Shown: piece by piece, positions 54,940-64,000 of the stretch
Layout: each line of letters begins with the position of its first letter
Numbering within the stretch: the stretch's first letter is position 1
Source of the DNA: Gammaproteobacteria bacterium
Lineage (GTDB): Bacteria; Pseudomonadota; Gammaproteobacteria; Steroidobacterales; Steroidobacteraceae
Direction of reading: 5' to 3'
DNA length: 64,000 bases
Assembly (NCBI GenBank): GCA_021323735.1
Contig: JAJPKM010000041.1
Coordinates: 1-64,000 of the forward strand
The notes under the pieces: generated by a model
Databases searched by the model: none
The model's input: only the letters and a program-made list of their open reading frames with translations
Told to the model about the DNA's origin: nothing
Position numbers and translations under genes: made by a program

Positions 54940-57031
54940 GCCGCGTGTCGAGCGACGCGGAGGGCTGCGGCAGCCGCAGAAGATCCGCGAATGCCGTCGC
55001 GGGAACCGCAGCGCTCATCAGAAAGCCTTGAACGGCGTCGCAGGTTTCTGCCTGCAGAAATTGTAGTTGTGCAAGCGTGGTGACGCCTTCGGCGACGATT
55101 TTGAGATCGAGACTGTGGCCAAGCGCGATGATCGCCCGCACGATCGCGGCGTCGTCCGGATCCTCGCTGATGTCGGCCACGAAGGAGCGGTCGATCTTCA
55201 GGGTATCGAGGGGAAAGCGCTTTAGATAGTTCAGCGAACAATAGCCCGTGCCGAAATCATCGACGGCAAGCGCGAATCCGAACTCCTTGAGCGCGAGCAG
55301 CGAGCGGCGCCCGGCTTCAGCATCGCGCATCAACACCCCTTCGGTGAGTTCCAGCTCGAAAAGCGACGGGGAGAGGTTCGCCCGGACGACGGTATCGCTC
55401 AACCGCAACAAGGCCTCGGGATGCATGAAGTCGCGGCCCGAGACATTCACCGCAACGTGGGGCATGACCAATCCCTCGCCCCGCCAATGGGCGAGATCTC
55501 GGCATACGCGCTGCAGTGCCCACTCGCCGATGTCGCCGATGAGTCCCGTCTCCTCGGCCACCGCAATAAAATCCGAGGTCGGAATCTGGCCGCGGTCTGG
55601 GTGGAACCAACGCAGCAGCGCTTCCCCGCCGAGCAATTTCAGCGTTCGCGCCTCGTACTTTGGCTGGTAGTACACCTCGAGGCTCGAATTCTCCACAGCC
55701 CTCCTGAGCTCCATCTCCAGCGACAATCGCTTCAGGGCACGTGCATTCACGACGCTGTCGTAAACGCGAAGCTGATTTCGGCCGCTGGCTTTGGCCTCGT
55801 ACATCGCTCCCTCGGCGTTCTTCAGCAGGCTTTGCTCATCATCGCCGTGGTCCGGAAACATCGCGATTCCGATGCTGGGCGTCACTACGAGTTCGTAGCT
55901 GGCTTGCAGGAAAGGAGCCGCATGCGCCGACAATATCTTTTGTGCCGCCAATTGCGGCTGAATTGCGTCCGCCATCCCTGTCAGGACCACGATGAACTCA
56001 TCGCCGCCCGTGCGGGCGAGTTGGGTTTGCATGCCATCCATGCCACTTCGGTCAAATGTGGCTTGCAGCCTCTCGGCCACCTGGCGCAGGAGCGCATCGC
56101 CGGTCCCGTGACCCAATGTGTCATTGATGCGCTTGAATTGATCGAGGTCCAAATGAAGCAATGCCAGGCGCCGATGGCGGCGGCGAGCCTCGGCCAGCGA
56201 CCGCGCCAAGTAGTCACGGATCCATTCCCGATTGGGAAGTCCGGTCAACGTGTCGAAATACGCGAGGCGATGTATTCGAGCGTCCGCCTCCTTGCGTGCG
56301 GTCACATCCCGAATAATGGCCAGCACCTGGCCCGCGGAATTCGGTAGGTACCGGCATTCGAAGTGCCGCTGCGATTGCGCCTCGCCTTGTAAGGCGAATT
56401 CGAAAACAGCCGGTTCGCCCCGCAGCGCCGAGCTGAGGCAGTCCATGGCGTGTCCGTGGGTGATTTCGGGAATGAGGTCGAAGATCGACTTCGGGACTGT
56501 CTGCGGCGGCGTTCGGTGCAGACCGGCGATGGGGCTGAAGCAATGTCCGATCGTGCCGGCACCGTTGACCAGCAGGATCCCGTCGGGTATCGCCTTCAGC
56601 AGGGCTGCATTTTTCTGCTCACTGAACCGCAAGGCTTCGATGGTACGGGCGCCGCGCATCACGTAGCGAATGCGATGCGTCAGGAGGGGCCAATTGATGG
56701 GTTTTACCACGAAATCGGTGGCCCCGGCTTCGTAAGCGCTATTGATCGACAAGGTGTCGTCGCATCCGGTCACCATCACAATGGGCAGGTCTGCGCCGCC
56801 CGGCAGGGAGCGGATGCTCATGCAGGCCTGGTAGCCATCGCCCTGTGCCATTTCCACGTCGAGCAACGCAATATCCGGCATGCGCAGGGCGCATGCCGCC
56901 ACCGCGGCATCGCCACCGGTGACGATTTGCACGGCGAAACCGGCCTCTTTCAGCATGACGCCTGCAATCTCGCGCAAGATCGCATCGTCATCGGCGAGCA
57001 GCACGCGTACGGGTGTGACCGGCTGGTTCAT
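54920..57031 (-). CDS. REC-PAS-GGDEF-EAL response regulator
   Basis: 703 aa. Receiver (about 8-120; LLADDDAIL, phospho-Asp in IALLDVEMAQGDG, Lys in VVKPIN), a PAS domain (about 145-265), GGDEF (about 270-430) with intact RTGGDEF, and EAL (about 450-700) with GGEALLRW, ELTEGVLM and VDDFGTGYCSLNYL. All active-site residues seem present, so it could be a two-way c-di-GMP enzyme under phosphorylation control. It starts 4 bp inside the end of the propeller sensor kinase (ATGA), so that kinase, with its terminal HPt, is the obvious phosphodonor. Confidence 0.93.
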   Translation of the reverse strand: MNQPVTPVRVLLADDDAILREIAGVMLKEAGFAVQIVTGGDAAVAACALRMPDIALLDVEMAQGDGYQACMSIRSLPGGADLPIVMVTGCDDTLSINSAYEAGATDFVVKPINWPLLTHRIRYVMRGARTIEALRFSEQKNAALLKAIPDGILLVNGAGTIGHCFSPIAGLHRTPPQTVPKSIFDLIPEITHGHAMDCLSSALRGEPAVFEFALQGEAQSQRHFECRYLPNSAGQVLAIIRDVTARKEADARIHRLAYFDTLTGLPNREWIRDYLARSLAEARRRHRRLALLHLDLDQFKRINDTLGHGTGDALLRQVAERLQATFDRSGMDGMQTQLARTGGDEFIVVLTGMADAIQPQLAAQKILSAHAAPFLQASYELVVTPSIGIAMFPDHGDDEQSLLKNAEGAMYEAKASGRNQLRVYDSVVNARALKRLSLEMELRRAVENSSLEVYYQPKYEARTLKLLGGEALLRWFHPDRGQIPTSDFIAVAEETGLIGDIGEWALQRVCRDLAHWRGEGLVMPHVAVNVSGRDFMHPEALLRLSDTVVRANLSPSLFELELTEGVLMRDAEAGRRSLLALKEFGFALAVDDFGTGYCSLNYLKRFPLDTLKIDRSFVADISEDPDDAAIVRAIIALGHSLDLKIVAEGVTTLAQLQFLQAETCDAVQGFLMSAAVPATAFADLLRLPQPSASLDTRPMRYLA

Positions 57032-60000
57032 GCGGATTTGCGCATTTCCAGCCGTAACTCGTCGCGCACCTGGGCGTGCAGCGTTTGGATCCGTGCGTAG
57101 ATCTGGCGCGCCGCCGTAAAATCATGCGCGCGCGCCGCGTCCTCCAAATCACGGCACAATTTGGCCAGGCCATGCGCGCCGACATTGCCGTTGTAGGAGC
57201 GCCAGGCGTGAGCCGCACGCGCCAGCTCGGCAGCGCTGCCGGAGTCCAGCGATTGCTCGATCGCGGAAATGAGCCCGTGCGAGTCCAACAGGTACAGCTC
57301 GCCGATATGCGTGAGCATGTCCTTCGGACCGCGCTTCGGCAAAGCTCGCAGCGCATCCAAGGTCGCGACGTCGAGTACCGGCTCATGAGGCGGCGTGAAC
57401 GATACCGGCAGGCGCTGCTGACGGCTTCCAAGCCATCTGGAGAGTACGCTGTGCAAGGCTTCGCGCCTGAAGGGCTTCGCCAAATGATCGTCCATTCCGG
57501 CCGCGAGACAGGCGGCACGGCCCGCACTCGTCACGTCTGCGGTGAGGGCGATGATCGGGATACGAGTTCCCGGAGGCTCGCGGCTGCGCACCGCCGCGGC
57601 CGCCGTGAATCCATCCATCACGGGCATCTCGCAGTCCATCAAGATCGCATCGAATGACCGCGTTTCCAGAAACTCCAGGGCCTGCCGACCGTGGTGCGCC
57701 GTCTGTACTTCCAGACCCAGTGCGCTCAGCATACCGATCGCCACTTCGCGATTCAGAGGCTGATCCTCGACCACTAAAATACGGCCCGTCAACGGCGGCA
57801 GGATACCGGCGGTCTTCTTCATAGCGATGCTGTGCTCAGCGGTGGTCGTTCTAGCGTCGCCGCACCCGCTCAGCACTCGATACAGCTCATCGAGCCGCAG
57901 GGGCTTGGTGAGTTCGATGTCGAACAGCGGGCCCAACGTGGCGTCCGAGCCAAGATTGACGAAACTCAGCAGGCGAACGGTACGCAGAGCCTCCCCTTGG
58001 CGGTCGCGCACTTCCTTCCACAGGCTGGCCGCGCCGGCGATCGATTCATCATTGATGACCACTGCGTCATAGGTTGCGACGGCCGACGCGCTCGAGGCCT
58101 CTGCCAGGGATGCGATTTCCGTGGGATGGGCCGACCATGCCCTCAATGTCCGGCCGATCAGCATGCGGGCTGCCGCGTTGTCATGCACCACCAGCACCCG
58201 CAGGCCATTGAGGTTGCGCGGCAGAGCCGTCGGTTGCGCGGACGAATCCGCCCGCGGAACTGACAGTTCGAACGAGAATGTCGAGCCCTTGCCCGGCACG
58301 CTGTGCACTGCCAGCAGGCCGCCCATCAATTCGACCAGCTGCCTTGATATGGCGAGGCCGAGCCCGGTGCCGCCGAAACGGCGCGTCGTCGACGCATCTT
58401 CCTGCGCGAATTTATCGAATATTTTCGCCTGATTTTCCGGCGCGATGCCTATCCCGGTATCCGCCACCTCGATGCGCACCTTGAGATGATCTTCCTCTGA
58501 GCCCAACAATTCCAGGCGCACGATGACTTCGCCGTGCTCCGTGAATTTCAGCGCATTGCCGCCGAGATTGACCAGGACCTGCCGCAGCCGCACGGCGTCC
58601 AGCTTTACCCGCGGCAGCGCGACTGCCGGGGAATCACAGAGCAACTCGATACCCTTGGTCGCTGCGCGCGCCGCCAACATCTCGGCCGTCTGCTCGACCA
58701 GCTCGATCAGATCGCAATCGACCGGATCGAGCTGCAGTCTCCCGGCCTCGATCTTCGAGAAATCAAGCACGTCATCCACGATGGCCAGCAGCGAATCCGC
58801 CGAGCGATGGATGGCTTCGGCAAACCGCCTCTGCGACTGATCGATCGGTGTATCGAGCAGCAAACTGGTCATGCCAAGAACGCCATTCATGGGAGTCCGC
58901 AATTCATGGCTCATGCGGGCCACGAAATCGCTCTTGGCACGGCTCAAAACCTGCAGCTCTTGATTGCGCTCCTCGAGCTCATGTGTCCTCAAACGCACCG
59001 TGTGCTCGAGTTCGCGACTGTAGCGCAGCTCGCGCTCGTGGCGCCGACGTTGGAAGCGCCACAGATAAGCGAGTATTGCCGCGGCGGCCATGACGTACAG
59101 TATTCGCGCAGCAAGGGTGTTCCATGGCGCCGGCGCCACATGCACAGGAATGCTCAATCCCTCGGGGCTCCAGATGCCGTCGGCATTCGCGGCACGGACC
59201 TTGAAAGTGTAGTCCCCGGCGGCGAGGTTTGTGTAGGTCGCGCGATGCGCGGCTCCTGCGTCGATCCAGGCGCTGTCGAAGCCCTCCAGCTGGTAGGAAT
59301 ACTGATTGTTCGCCGGCGAGGTGAAGTCGAGGGCGGCGAAATCCAAAGTCACGAGCTTGTCGTCGTAGGCCAATTGCAGGGGCCGTGCCGCACTCGGAAG
59401 CTCCTGGGCGGCAATCGGCCGGTTGAGCTTGGCGGCGGCGGTCAAAACCACGCGCGGCGCGGGGGGATCGGCCGCGATCGAATCCGGCGAAAATGCGTTG
59501 AAGCCATTGTTGCCGCCGAAGAACAGCGTACCGTCCGCGCCGGCATAGTGCGCATTGAAATTGAACTCTTCGTCCTGCAGCCCATGCACCTGATGAAACA
59601 TTTTGATCGCATGCGCCCGCAAGTCGAAACGCGCGAGACCGTCGTTGGTGCTCAGCCACAAACGACCCTCGCGATCCGACTCGATGCCATACACCACCTG
59701 GCTGGACATGCCGCCGAGGTGCGCCTGGGTCTCGAAGTGAATCGCATCCGGTTGCGCGGAAGTGCCCACCACGCGCTCCAGACCGCCCCCGGCTGAGCCG
59801 ACCCACAATTGGCCGTGTGGATCGATGTGCAGCGCATAGACCATATTGTCGCCGAGGCTGTTCGGATCACGATCGTCGCGTCGGTAGACATGAAAGCGGC
59901 CGGTCTGGCGGTCAAGGAGATTGAGCCCTCCTCCCGCCGTACCGATCCAGAGATTGCCCAAGCCATCCTCGGCGATTGCACTCGCCTTCGGGCTGCTCAA

Positions 60001-61548
60001 CGAGTTGGCATTTGCGAGGCCGAAGGGATATCGGGTTACCCTGCCGGTCGCAGAATCCATGCTGGCCAGGCCACCTCGGTAAGTCCCGACCCATAGTGTT
60101 CCGGCCCGATCTTCATAGAGCGTCATGACACCATTGGCGGGCAGCGTACTTGTATCTTCTGGAACGGACCGGAACACCCGGACTTTTCCGCTGGCGATGT
60201 CGAGCTCATCCAGGCCTCCCGACATGGTACCTATCCACAAGACTCCTCGATGGTCGTAGAGCAGCGCCATGATGTGATCATCGGACAGCTGCGGGCCCAA
60301 GGCGCCGGATTTATCGGTGCCATAACGGCGTTCGCTGCCGGTACGAGTATCGATCTCGATCAAACCGCTGCCTATCGTGCCCACCCAGACCTTTCCGGCG
60401 CCATCGTCCGCGAACGAGACCACTTGCACGCCGCGAAGCGCATCGCTGAAGTAATGACCCAGCAGCCAACTGCGTGGATTCCAGTGGCTCGCGCCACCGT
60501 GGGTGCCCACCCACAGAACCCCGCCGCGGTCCTGGTACAGAGACGCTACATTGCTGTCGCGCAGACTTTGCGGATTGTCTTGGTCGTGTCCATAGCGCAC
60601 GAAGGACTCGGAGTTGCGGTCGAACAGATTCAACCCGTCCGCCGTCGCGACCCACAGGCGTTGCGCGTCGTCCTCGATTACCGCCCAGACGTGGTCATGG
60701 CTCAGCGAATGCGCTTTCATCGGATCATGGCGAAAGATCGTGGTTCGATTGACGGCCGGCTCGATCCTGGCAAGGCCGCCGCTGACGGTTCCCACCCACA
60801 GCGCGCCGGTATGGTCCTCGCGGATGGCGCGGACGCGCAGATCGCCAATGTGCGCCGCGCTCAACCCTTCGCCGTAGTTGATGAACCCGTTGCTAGCCGC
60901 GTCGAATCGACTCAGCCCGCCGTCGCTGCCCACCCATATCCGGCCCTCGTGATCGGCGTACAGCGCGCCGATGGCGTCGCTCGGCAATGAGTGCGCATCG
61001 GTACCTTGGTGGCGGTAGTGACGGGCATGCCCGGTATTCGGGTCGAGCACGTCGAGGCCCTGATCCTTGGTGCCTGCCCAAATCTGGCCTTGCGCATCGA
61101 TGAGCAGCGCCCGCACGCCGTCGCTGGCCAGCGATTGAGGCACTGCCGGGTCGTGCCTGAATTGCTGGAATTGCTCTGTCCTACGCTCCCAGCGCACCAC
61201 CCCGCCGCCGTCGGTCGCCAGCCAAAGATCGCCGTGTGCGTCTTCGGCAATGGACCAAAAATAGTCGCTGGCAAGCCCGTGCTCGTTGCCGCGCTCGCGG
61301 CGAAACTGTCGTATGGTGTTCCCGTCGTAACGATTCAGTCCCGCTTCGGTCGCAAACCAGAGATAGCCTTGGGAATCCTGCAAGATGCCGTTGGCGACAC
61401 TGAAAGAGAGTCCGTCGCGCACGGTGACGTGCTCGAAGTACATCGGCCGGGCCGCTGGAATCGGTGCGGCGGCAATGGCAACCGTACCTTGCAAAGCCGC
61501 TGCCCCGCAGGCTGCCCATGCCGTCAGAATGCGCCCGCGACTTCGCAT
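57028..61548 (-). CDS. two-component beta-propeller hybrid sensor kinase with HPt
   Basis: 1506 aa, signal peptide at 1-28. The periplasmic part is built of about 14 Reg_prop repeats (pattern DRxGxLWVGTxxGGL) followed by a Y_Y_Y domain ([14 protein letters not shown]) and a single transmembrane helix near 830. Cytoplasmic: HisKA with phospho-His about 880 in [13 protein letters not shown], ATPase ([24 protein letters not shown]), a degenerate receiver that appears to have Asn in place of the phospho-Asp ([10 protein letters not shown]), an intact receiver (phospho-Asp about 1303 in [12 protein letters not shown]), and HPt with His about 1446 (AAHAWRSY). Unlike Bacteroidetes HTCS there is no AraC helix-turn-helix; output passes via HPt, presumably to the next gene. 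It follows the subtilisin gene by 12 bp. Confidence 0.93.
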   Translation of the reverse strand: MRSRGRILTAWAACGAAALQGTVAIAAAPIPAARPMYFEHVTVRDGLSFSVANGILQDSQGYLWFATEAGLNRYDGNTIRQFRRERGNEHGLASDYFWSIAEDAHGDLWLATDGGGVVRWERRTEQFQQFRHDPAVPQSLASDGVRALLIDAQGQIWAGTKDQGLDVLDPNTGHARHYRHQGTDAHSLPSDAIGALYADHEGRIWVGSDGGLSRFDAASNGFINYGEGLSAAHIGDLRVRAIREDHTGALWVGTVSGGLARIEPAVNRTTIFRHDPMKAHSLSHDHVWAVIEDDAQRLWVATADGLNLFDRNSESFVRYGHDQDNPQSLRDSNVASLYQDRGGVLWVGTHGGASHWNPRSWLLGHYFSDALRGVQVVSFADDGAGKVWVGTIGSGLIEIDTRTGSERRYGTDKSGALGPQLSDDHIMALLYDHRGVLWIGTMSGGLDELDIASGKVRVFRSVPEDTSTLPANGVMTLYEDRAGTLWVGTYRGGLASMDSATGRVTRYPFGLANANSLSSPKASAIAEDGLGNLWIGTAGGGLNLLDRQTGRFHVYRRDDRDPNSLGDNMVYALHIDPHGQLWVGSAGGGLERVVGTSAQPDAIHFETQAHLGGMSSQVVYGIESDREGRLWLSTNDGLARFDLRAHAIKMFHQVHGLQDEEFNFNAHYAGADGTLFFGGNNGFNAFSPDSIAADPPAPRVVLTAAAKLNRPIAAQELPSAARPLQLAYDDKLVTLDFAALDFTSPANNQYSYQLEGFDSAWIDAGAAHRATYTNLAAGDYTFKVRAANADGIWSPEGLSIPVHVAPAPWNTLAARILYVMAAAAILAYLWRFQRRRHERELRYSRELEHTVRLRTHELEERNQELQVLSRAKSDFVARMSHELRTPMNGVLGMTSLLLDTPIDQSQRRFAEAIHRSADSLLAIVDDVLDFSKIEAGRLQLDPVDCDLIELVEQTAEMLAARAATKGIELLCDSPAVALPRVKLDAVRLRQVLVNLGGNALKFTEHGEVIVRLELLGSEEDHLKVRIEVADTGIGIAPENQAKIFDKFAQEDASTTRRFGGTGLGLAISRQLVELMGGLLAVHSVPGKGSTFSFELSVPRADSSAQPTALPRNLNGLRVLVVHDNAAARMLIGRTLRAWSAHPTEIASLAEASSASAVATYDAVVINDESIAGAASLWKEVRDRQGEALRTVRLLSFVNLGSDATLGPLFDIELTKPLRLDELYRVLSGCGDARTTTAEHSIAMKKTAGILPPLTGRILVVEDQPLNREVAIGMLSALGLEVQTAHHGRQALEFLETRSFDAILMDCEMPVMDGFTAAAAVRSREPPGTRIPIIALTADVTSAGRAACLAAGMDDHLAKPFRREALHSVLSRWLGSRQQRLPVSFTPPHEPVLDVATLDALRALPKRGPKDMLTHIGELYLLDSHGLISAIEQSLDSGSAAELARAAHAWRSYNGNVGAHGLAKLCRDLEDAARAHDFTAARQIYARIQTLHAQVRDELRLEMRKSA

Positions 61549-61560
61549 CCGGATGCCTAC

Positions 61561-63393
61561 CTATTCTTGCAGCGGCACATCGACGCCCGAATATCCGTCG
61601 GCCCAGACGTAGTTGTCGGCCCACACGTAGTTATCGGCCCAGACGTAGCTATCGGCCCAGACGTAATTATCGGCCCAGACGTAATTATCACTCCAGACAT
61701 AGCCGCTACTCGAGGTGTAGGTGCCGTTCCACAACAGGCCATCGCCGAGCAGCGGCACGCCTTTCAACAGGGTGCCGACCAACGGCAGATTCGACACCAA
61801 GCCGCCGATGCCGCCCAACAATGATTGCAGCGGCGATGTATTCGCGCCGGACACTTGCATGATGTAGAAATTGCCGTTGGAATCTTCGTTGGCGCGGCCG
61901 CCGTAGTGCTGCAGGCCTGCGAGATCGAGGCGCACATTGAGACCCTGATTCGCACAGCCTGATGCGTTGCTATAGGCCGCATCGTGGGCGTCAACCAGCC
62001 CCGCTCCTTGCTGGAATACGGTGTAAGCCAGCTTACCCGCGGCGTTGACTGCCGGATGCGCGCCGGACATGAGCCGGCACTTCACTTGATCGGGAGTCAG
62101 CCATGGGTTTACCTGCAGCATCAGCGCCACGACACCGGTGACGACCGCGGACGCCTGTGACGTGCCCGACATGGTCATGTCGCTATAGGGTTCTGTAACC
62201 CAAGCCGGATACTCGGCCGCCAAAGTACCGTTGTCGGGTGCATAGGCCATGATATGCCCCCCCATACCCACCACCTCGGGTTTCACGAATCCTTCGAATG
62301 TCGGACCGGCAGAGGAGAACGACGCCAATCGGTACTGAGTCGGCTGCAACGGATAATGGTTGTCCGTCACGGCACCGACGGTAATGACATAGGGAACATT
62401 GCCCGGCGCATTGATCGACAAGGGATCCGGACCACGGTTGCCCGCGGCCGTGACGACCACGATTCCCGATGCCCACGCCGCCATGACAGCCTGATTGAGC
62501 GGATCCTGCCAGTAGGGGCCGGACGGCGGCGCACCCAGAGACAGGTTGAGCACGCGAATGCCGTAGCGTTGGCGCTGGTTGATCACCCATTGAACGCCGC
62601 TGATGATATCGGAGTAGAGGCCTTGGCCGTTGCCATCCAAAGCGCGCACCGACACCAAGTTGACGCCCGGCGCAACGCCCTGAAATTTTCCCGTGGTTGC
62701 CACGCCGCTACTGGCGATGATCGATGAGACATGTGTGCCGTGGCCGAAAGGATCGTCGATATCCCGGCTATACGACTCCAACTTGGACGGCAAGTAGTAC
62801 AGCGGATTCTGGCGCGCCAAAATGACATCGTACTGCGCCAACACCCGGCTGTTGGTATAGCCCGGCGCACTTTGCAGCGGTCCCTCGCGGTTCCACAGAC
62901 CGGAATCGAGGACCGCCACGGTCACGCCGCGACCGGTCATGCCGCCGACGTGCAAATTGGCGGCGTCCACTTCGCTCGGATAATACGTCTCGGGCAACGT
63001 TCCCAGCGAGCTGGCCACCACCTGCGCATCGTTATAGATGTGCAGCGGCGACACGGCCTGGGCACGCAGCGCGGCCATCTCATGTTCATCGAGCGAGGCT
63101 GCAACAGCGTGGATGACACTCAAATCGGCGGTCACCAGGCCGCCCGCGCGCCGGACGGCGTCGCGCGCCGACTCGGCGCTCTGCGATTGGACGATGTAGC
63201 GATGCCGCTGATAATTCAGCGCAATGCCTGAATGTGCGGGCAGCGCCGCCCAACGCGCCGTCGCAACCGCCGCTTGCGGTGCGGGAGCACGCATCGTGGT
63301 GGCGGCGTTACGGTAAGTCGACGCCGTCAGAGTCAGGACAGTGAGCACGCCTGCTGAGAGTAACCAGCGCGGGGGACGGTACGATGGCGACAT
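61561..63393 (-). CDS. secreted S8 subtilisin-like protease with WADN repeat tail
   Basis: 610 aa. Signal anchor (WLLSAGVLTVLTLTAS), an inhibitor-I9-like propeptide region (about 60-125), and an S8 core with Asp163 in VAVLDSG, His218 in GHGTHVSS, oxyanion Asn319 in TAAGN and Ser412 in SGTSQASA. A PA insertion is not evident. After residue about 500 a Gly/Leu-rich linker leads to six hexapeptide repeats YVW(A/S)DN (565-600) and the end YSGVDVPLQE. Acts outside the cell or at its surface. First gene of the operon with the propeller kinase and the c-di-GMP regulator. Confidence 0.93.
   Translation of the reverse strand: MSPSYRPPRWLLSAGVLTVLTLTASTYRNAATTMRAPAPQAAVATARWAALPAHSGIALNYQRHRYIVQSQSAESARDAVRRAGGLVTADLSVIHAVAASLDEHEMAALRAQAVSPLHIYNDAQVVASSLGTLPETYYPSEVDAANLHVGGMTGRGVTVAVLDSGLWNREGPLQSAPGYTNSRVLAQYDVILARQNPLYYLPSKLESYSRDIDDPFGHGTHVSSIIASSGVATTGKFQGVAPGVNLVSVRALDGNGQGLYSDIISGVQWVINQRQRYGIRVLNLSLGAPPSGPYWQDPLNQAVMAAWASGIVVVTAAGNRGPDPLSINAPGNVPYVITVGAVTDNHYPLQPTQYRLASFSSAGPTFEGFVKPEVVGMGGHIMAYAPDNGTLAAEYPAWVTEPYSDMTMSGTSQASAVVTGVVALMLQVNPWLTPDQVKCRLMSGAHPAVNAAGKLAYTVFQQGAGLVDAHDAAYSNASGCANQGLNVRLDLAGLQHYGGRANEDSNGNFYIMQVSGANTSPLQSLLGGIGGLVSNLPLVGTLLKGVPLLGDGLLWNGTYTSSSGYVWSDNYVWADNYVWADSYVWADNYVWADNYVWADGYSGVDVPLQE
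61594..61701 (-). repeat. 18-bp tandem repeat encoding YVWADN in the subtilisin tail
   Basis: Six in-frame copies of an 18-bp unit (108 bp) translate to YVWSDN, YVWADN, YVWADS, YVWADN, YVWADN and YVWADG. DNA units differ at a few synonymous positions. Short Trp-containing repeats of this kind, such as VWGDN, occur at the C-termini of other secreted bacterial proteins. Confidence 0.95.
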
Positions 63394-63486
63394 GTTGTGT
63401 ATTCCCGACTGCTAAAGCAGCATTTTTGATACACGACATTTTCACCATTCAGAGCGTCTAAAAATAGCGACACTGGTCATAACACC

Positions 63487-63502
63487 TGTGACGCACGTCT
63501 CA
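63487..63502. promoter_or_regulatory. CRP/Clp-like operator upstream of the subtilisin operon
   Basis: TGTGA (63487-63491), a 6-base spacer, and TCTCA (63498-63502) match the CRP-family consensus TGTGA-N6-TCACA at nine of ten positions. It sits about 100 bp before the subtilisin start codon. Members of this family answer cAMP or, in xanthomonads, c-di-GMP. Single-site matches occur by chance, so confidence is low. Confidence 0.35.
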
Positions 63503-63625
63503 GAAAACAAGCCCGCGCCGTATATGTAAACACCGATCAAGTACCGCCGCAGCCCCTCGTGCTATGGCCGCGCGGTGCAGGACATAATGACGATGCGATC
63601 ACGCAACAGAATACTCAGGCAGCAC

Positions 63626-64000
63626 CTACGGCTTTAGTAGCTTAGTAGTCACGATCACCGTGAGCAACGCGGTGATGAGGGATATGAGCACGGTGATGCT
63701 CATACCGAGCACCCCGTCCCTATGTTCTCGGTACCACAGATCCATGCGGCCGCGCCGGGTGTGCAGGCGGATAGCGCGATCTGCTCCGGCAAAGGTGACC
63801 GCCGCGTAGAACATCCCGTCGCTGCGTCGCGCGTAGGTGATCAAGCGCCGATATTGCAAGTAGCGGAGCGGCAACTCGAGCTTCGCGGTGATCAGCTTGC
63901 CGCGAACCTCCTCCGGAAACGCCGATGTATCCAAGCTTTGAAGTTTGCCATCCCTGTGCCAGGCCTCACCCTCGCGCAAGGGATGCATCGCCAGCCACAG
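63626..64000 (-). CDS. hypothetical membrane-anchored protein (5' end outside window)
   Basis: At least 124 codons visible, open to the right edge: the bases beyond the first Met (MHPLREGEAW) stay in frame, so the start is probably outside. The soluble part is mixed alpha/beta (LRYLQYRRLITYARRSDG, YAAVTFAGADRAIRLHTRRG), and a C-terminal hydrophobic helix (SITVLISLITALLTVIVTT) followed by KLLKP would make it tail-anchored. I do not recognise the family. 232 bp separate it from the subtilisin gene on the same strand. Confidence 0.75.
   Translation of the reverse strand: MWLAMHPLREGEAWHRDGKLQSLDTSAFPEEVRGKLITAKLELPLRYLQYRRLITYARRSDGMFYAAVTFAGADRAIRLHTRRGRMDLWYREHRDGVLGMSITVLISLITALLTVIVTTKLLKP

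Noticed and set aside
61594-61701. Repeat as a mobile-element footprint or CRISPR
   Set aside because: All copies are in frame within a protease gene and directly adjacent, so it is a coding tandem repeat.
1-64000. Insertion sequences, prophage or integrative element
   Set aside because: No transposase, integrase, phage gene, flanking tRNA or long direct/inverted repeat was seen; gene junctions are tight throughout.

Overview
The window is GC-rich, almost fully coding chromosomal DNA from a proteobacterium, most likely a gammaproteobacterium. The evidence is the rimP-nusA-infB-rbfA-truB-rpsO block, a lauroyl-acyltransferase-like lipid A gene, tamA/tamB, a complete Wsp chemosensory operon and an RND efflux operon. 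A Steroidobacteraceae/Nevskiales-like host is my guess from the mix of secreted peptidases, glycoside hydrolases and c-di-GMP genes; no marker here fixes the genus. I found no tRNA, rRNA, CRISPR array, integrase or insertion sequence, so the accessory character comes from gene content and not from an obvious mobile element.

Layout. 1-6.4 kb: leftward translation/transcription operon rimP-nusA-infB-rbfA-truB-rpsO, with a strong promoter and two intrinsic terminators in its leader. 6.5-15.5 kb: RRM protein, lipid A acyltransferase, GNAT, DUF1415, NAD-type isocitrate dehydrogenase, an ABC exporter pair, cyclopropane fatty acid synthase and a serine carboxypeptidase. 15.5-21.4 kb: tamA-tamB. 22.1-35.9 kb: signalling block with an MHYT-GGDEF-EAL protein, a PAS kinase and its single-domain regulator, an NtrC-like regulator that lacks the GAFTGA loop, and wspABCDEFR. 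36.1-48.2 kb: M28 peptidase, RND efflux operon with its own OmpR/HAMP-kinase pair, a GtrA-GT39 fusion and a small secreted protein. 48.2-54.9 kb: glucan locus (GH3, SbmA/YddA-type ABC protein, GH144-like, GH15), with no signal peptide on any of the enzymes. 54.9-63.4 kb: leftward operon of a secreted subtilisin with a hexapeptide-repeat tail, a beta-propeller hybrid sensor kinase and a REC-PAS-GGDEF-EAL protein. A partial membrane protein gene runs off the right edge.

How it fits together. The dominant theme is sensing at the cell surface feeding cyclic-di-GMP control: three proteins with GGDEF domains (two also carrying EAL), the Wsp array, and an extracytoplasmic propeller sensor translationally coupled to a c-di-GMP enzyme. 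The most interesting candidates are the subtilisin/propeller-kinase/c-di-GMP operon, the cytoplasmic glucan-import locus, the receiver-less WspF and the GAFTGA-less regulator. All functional statements rest on motif reading without database searches.
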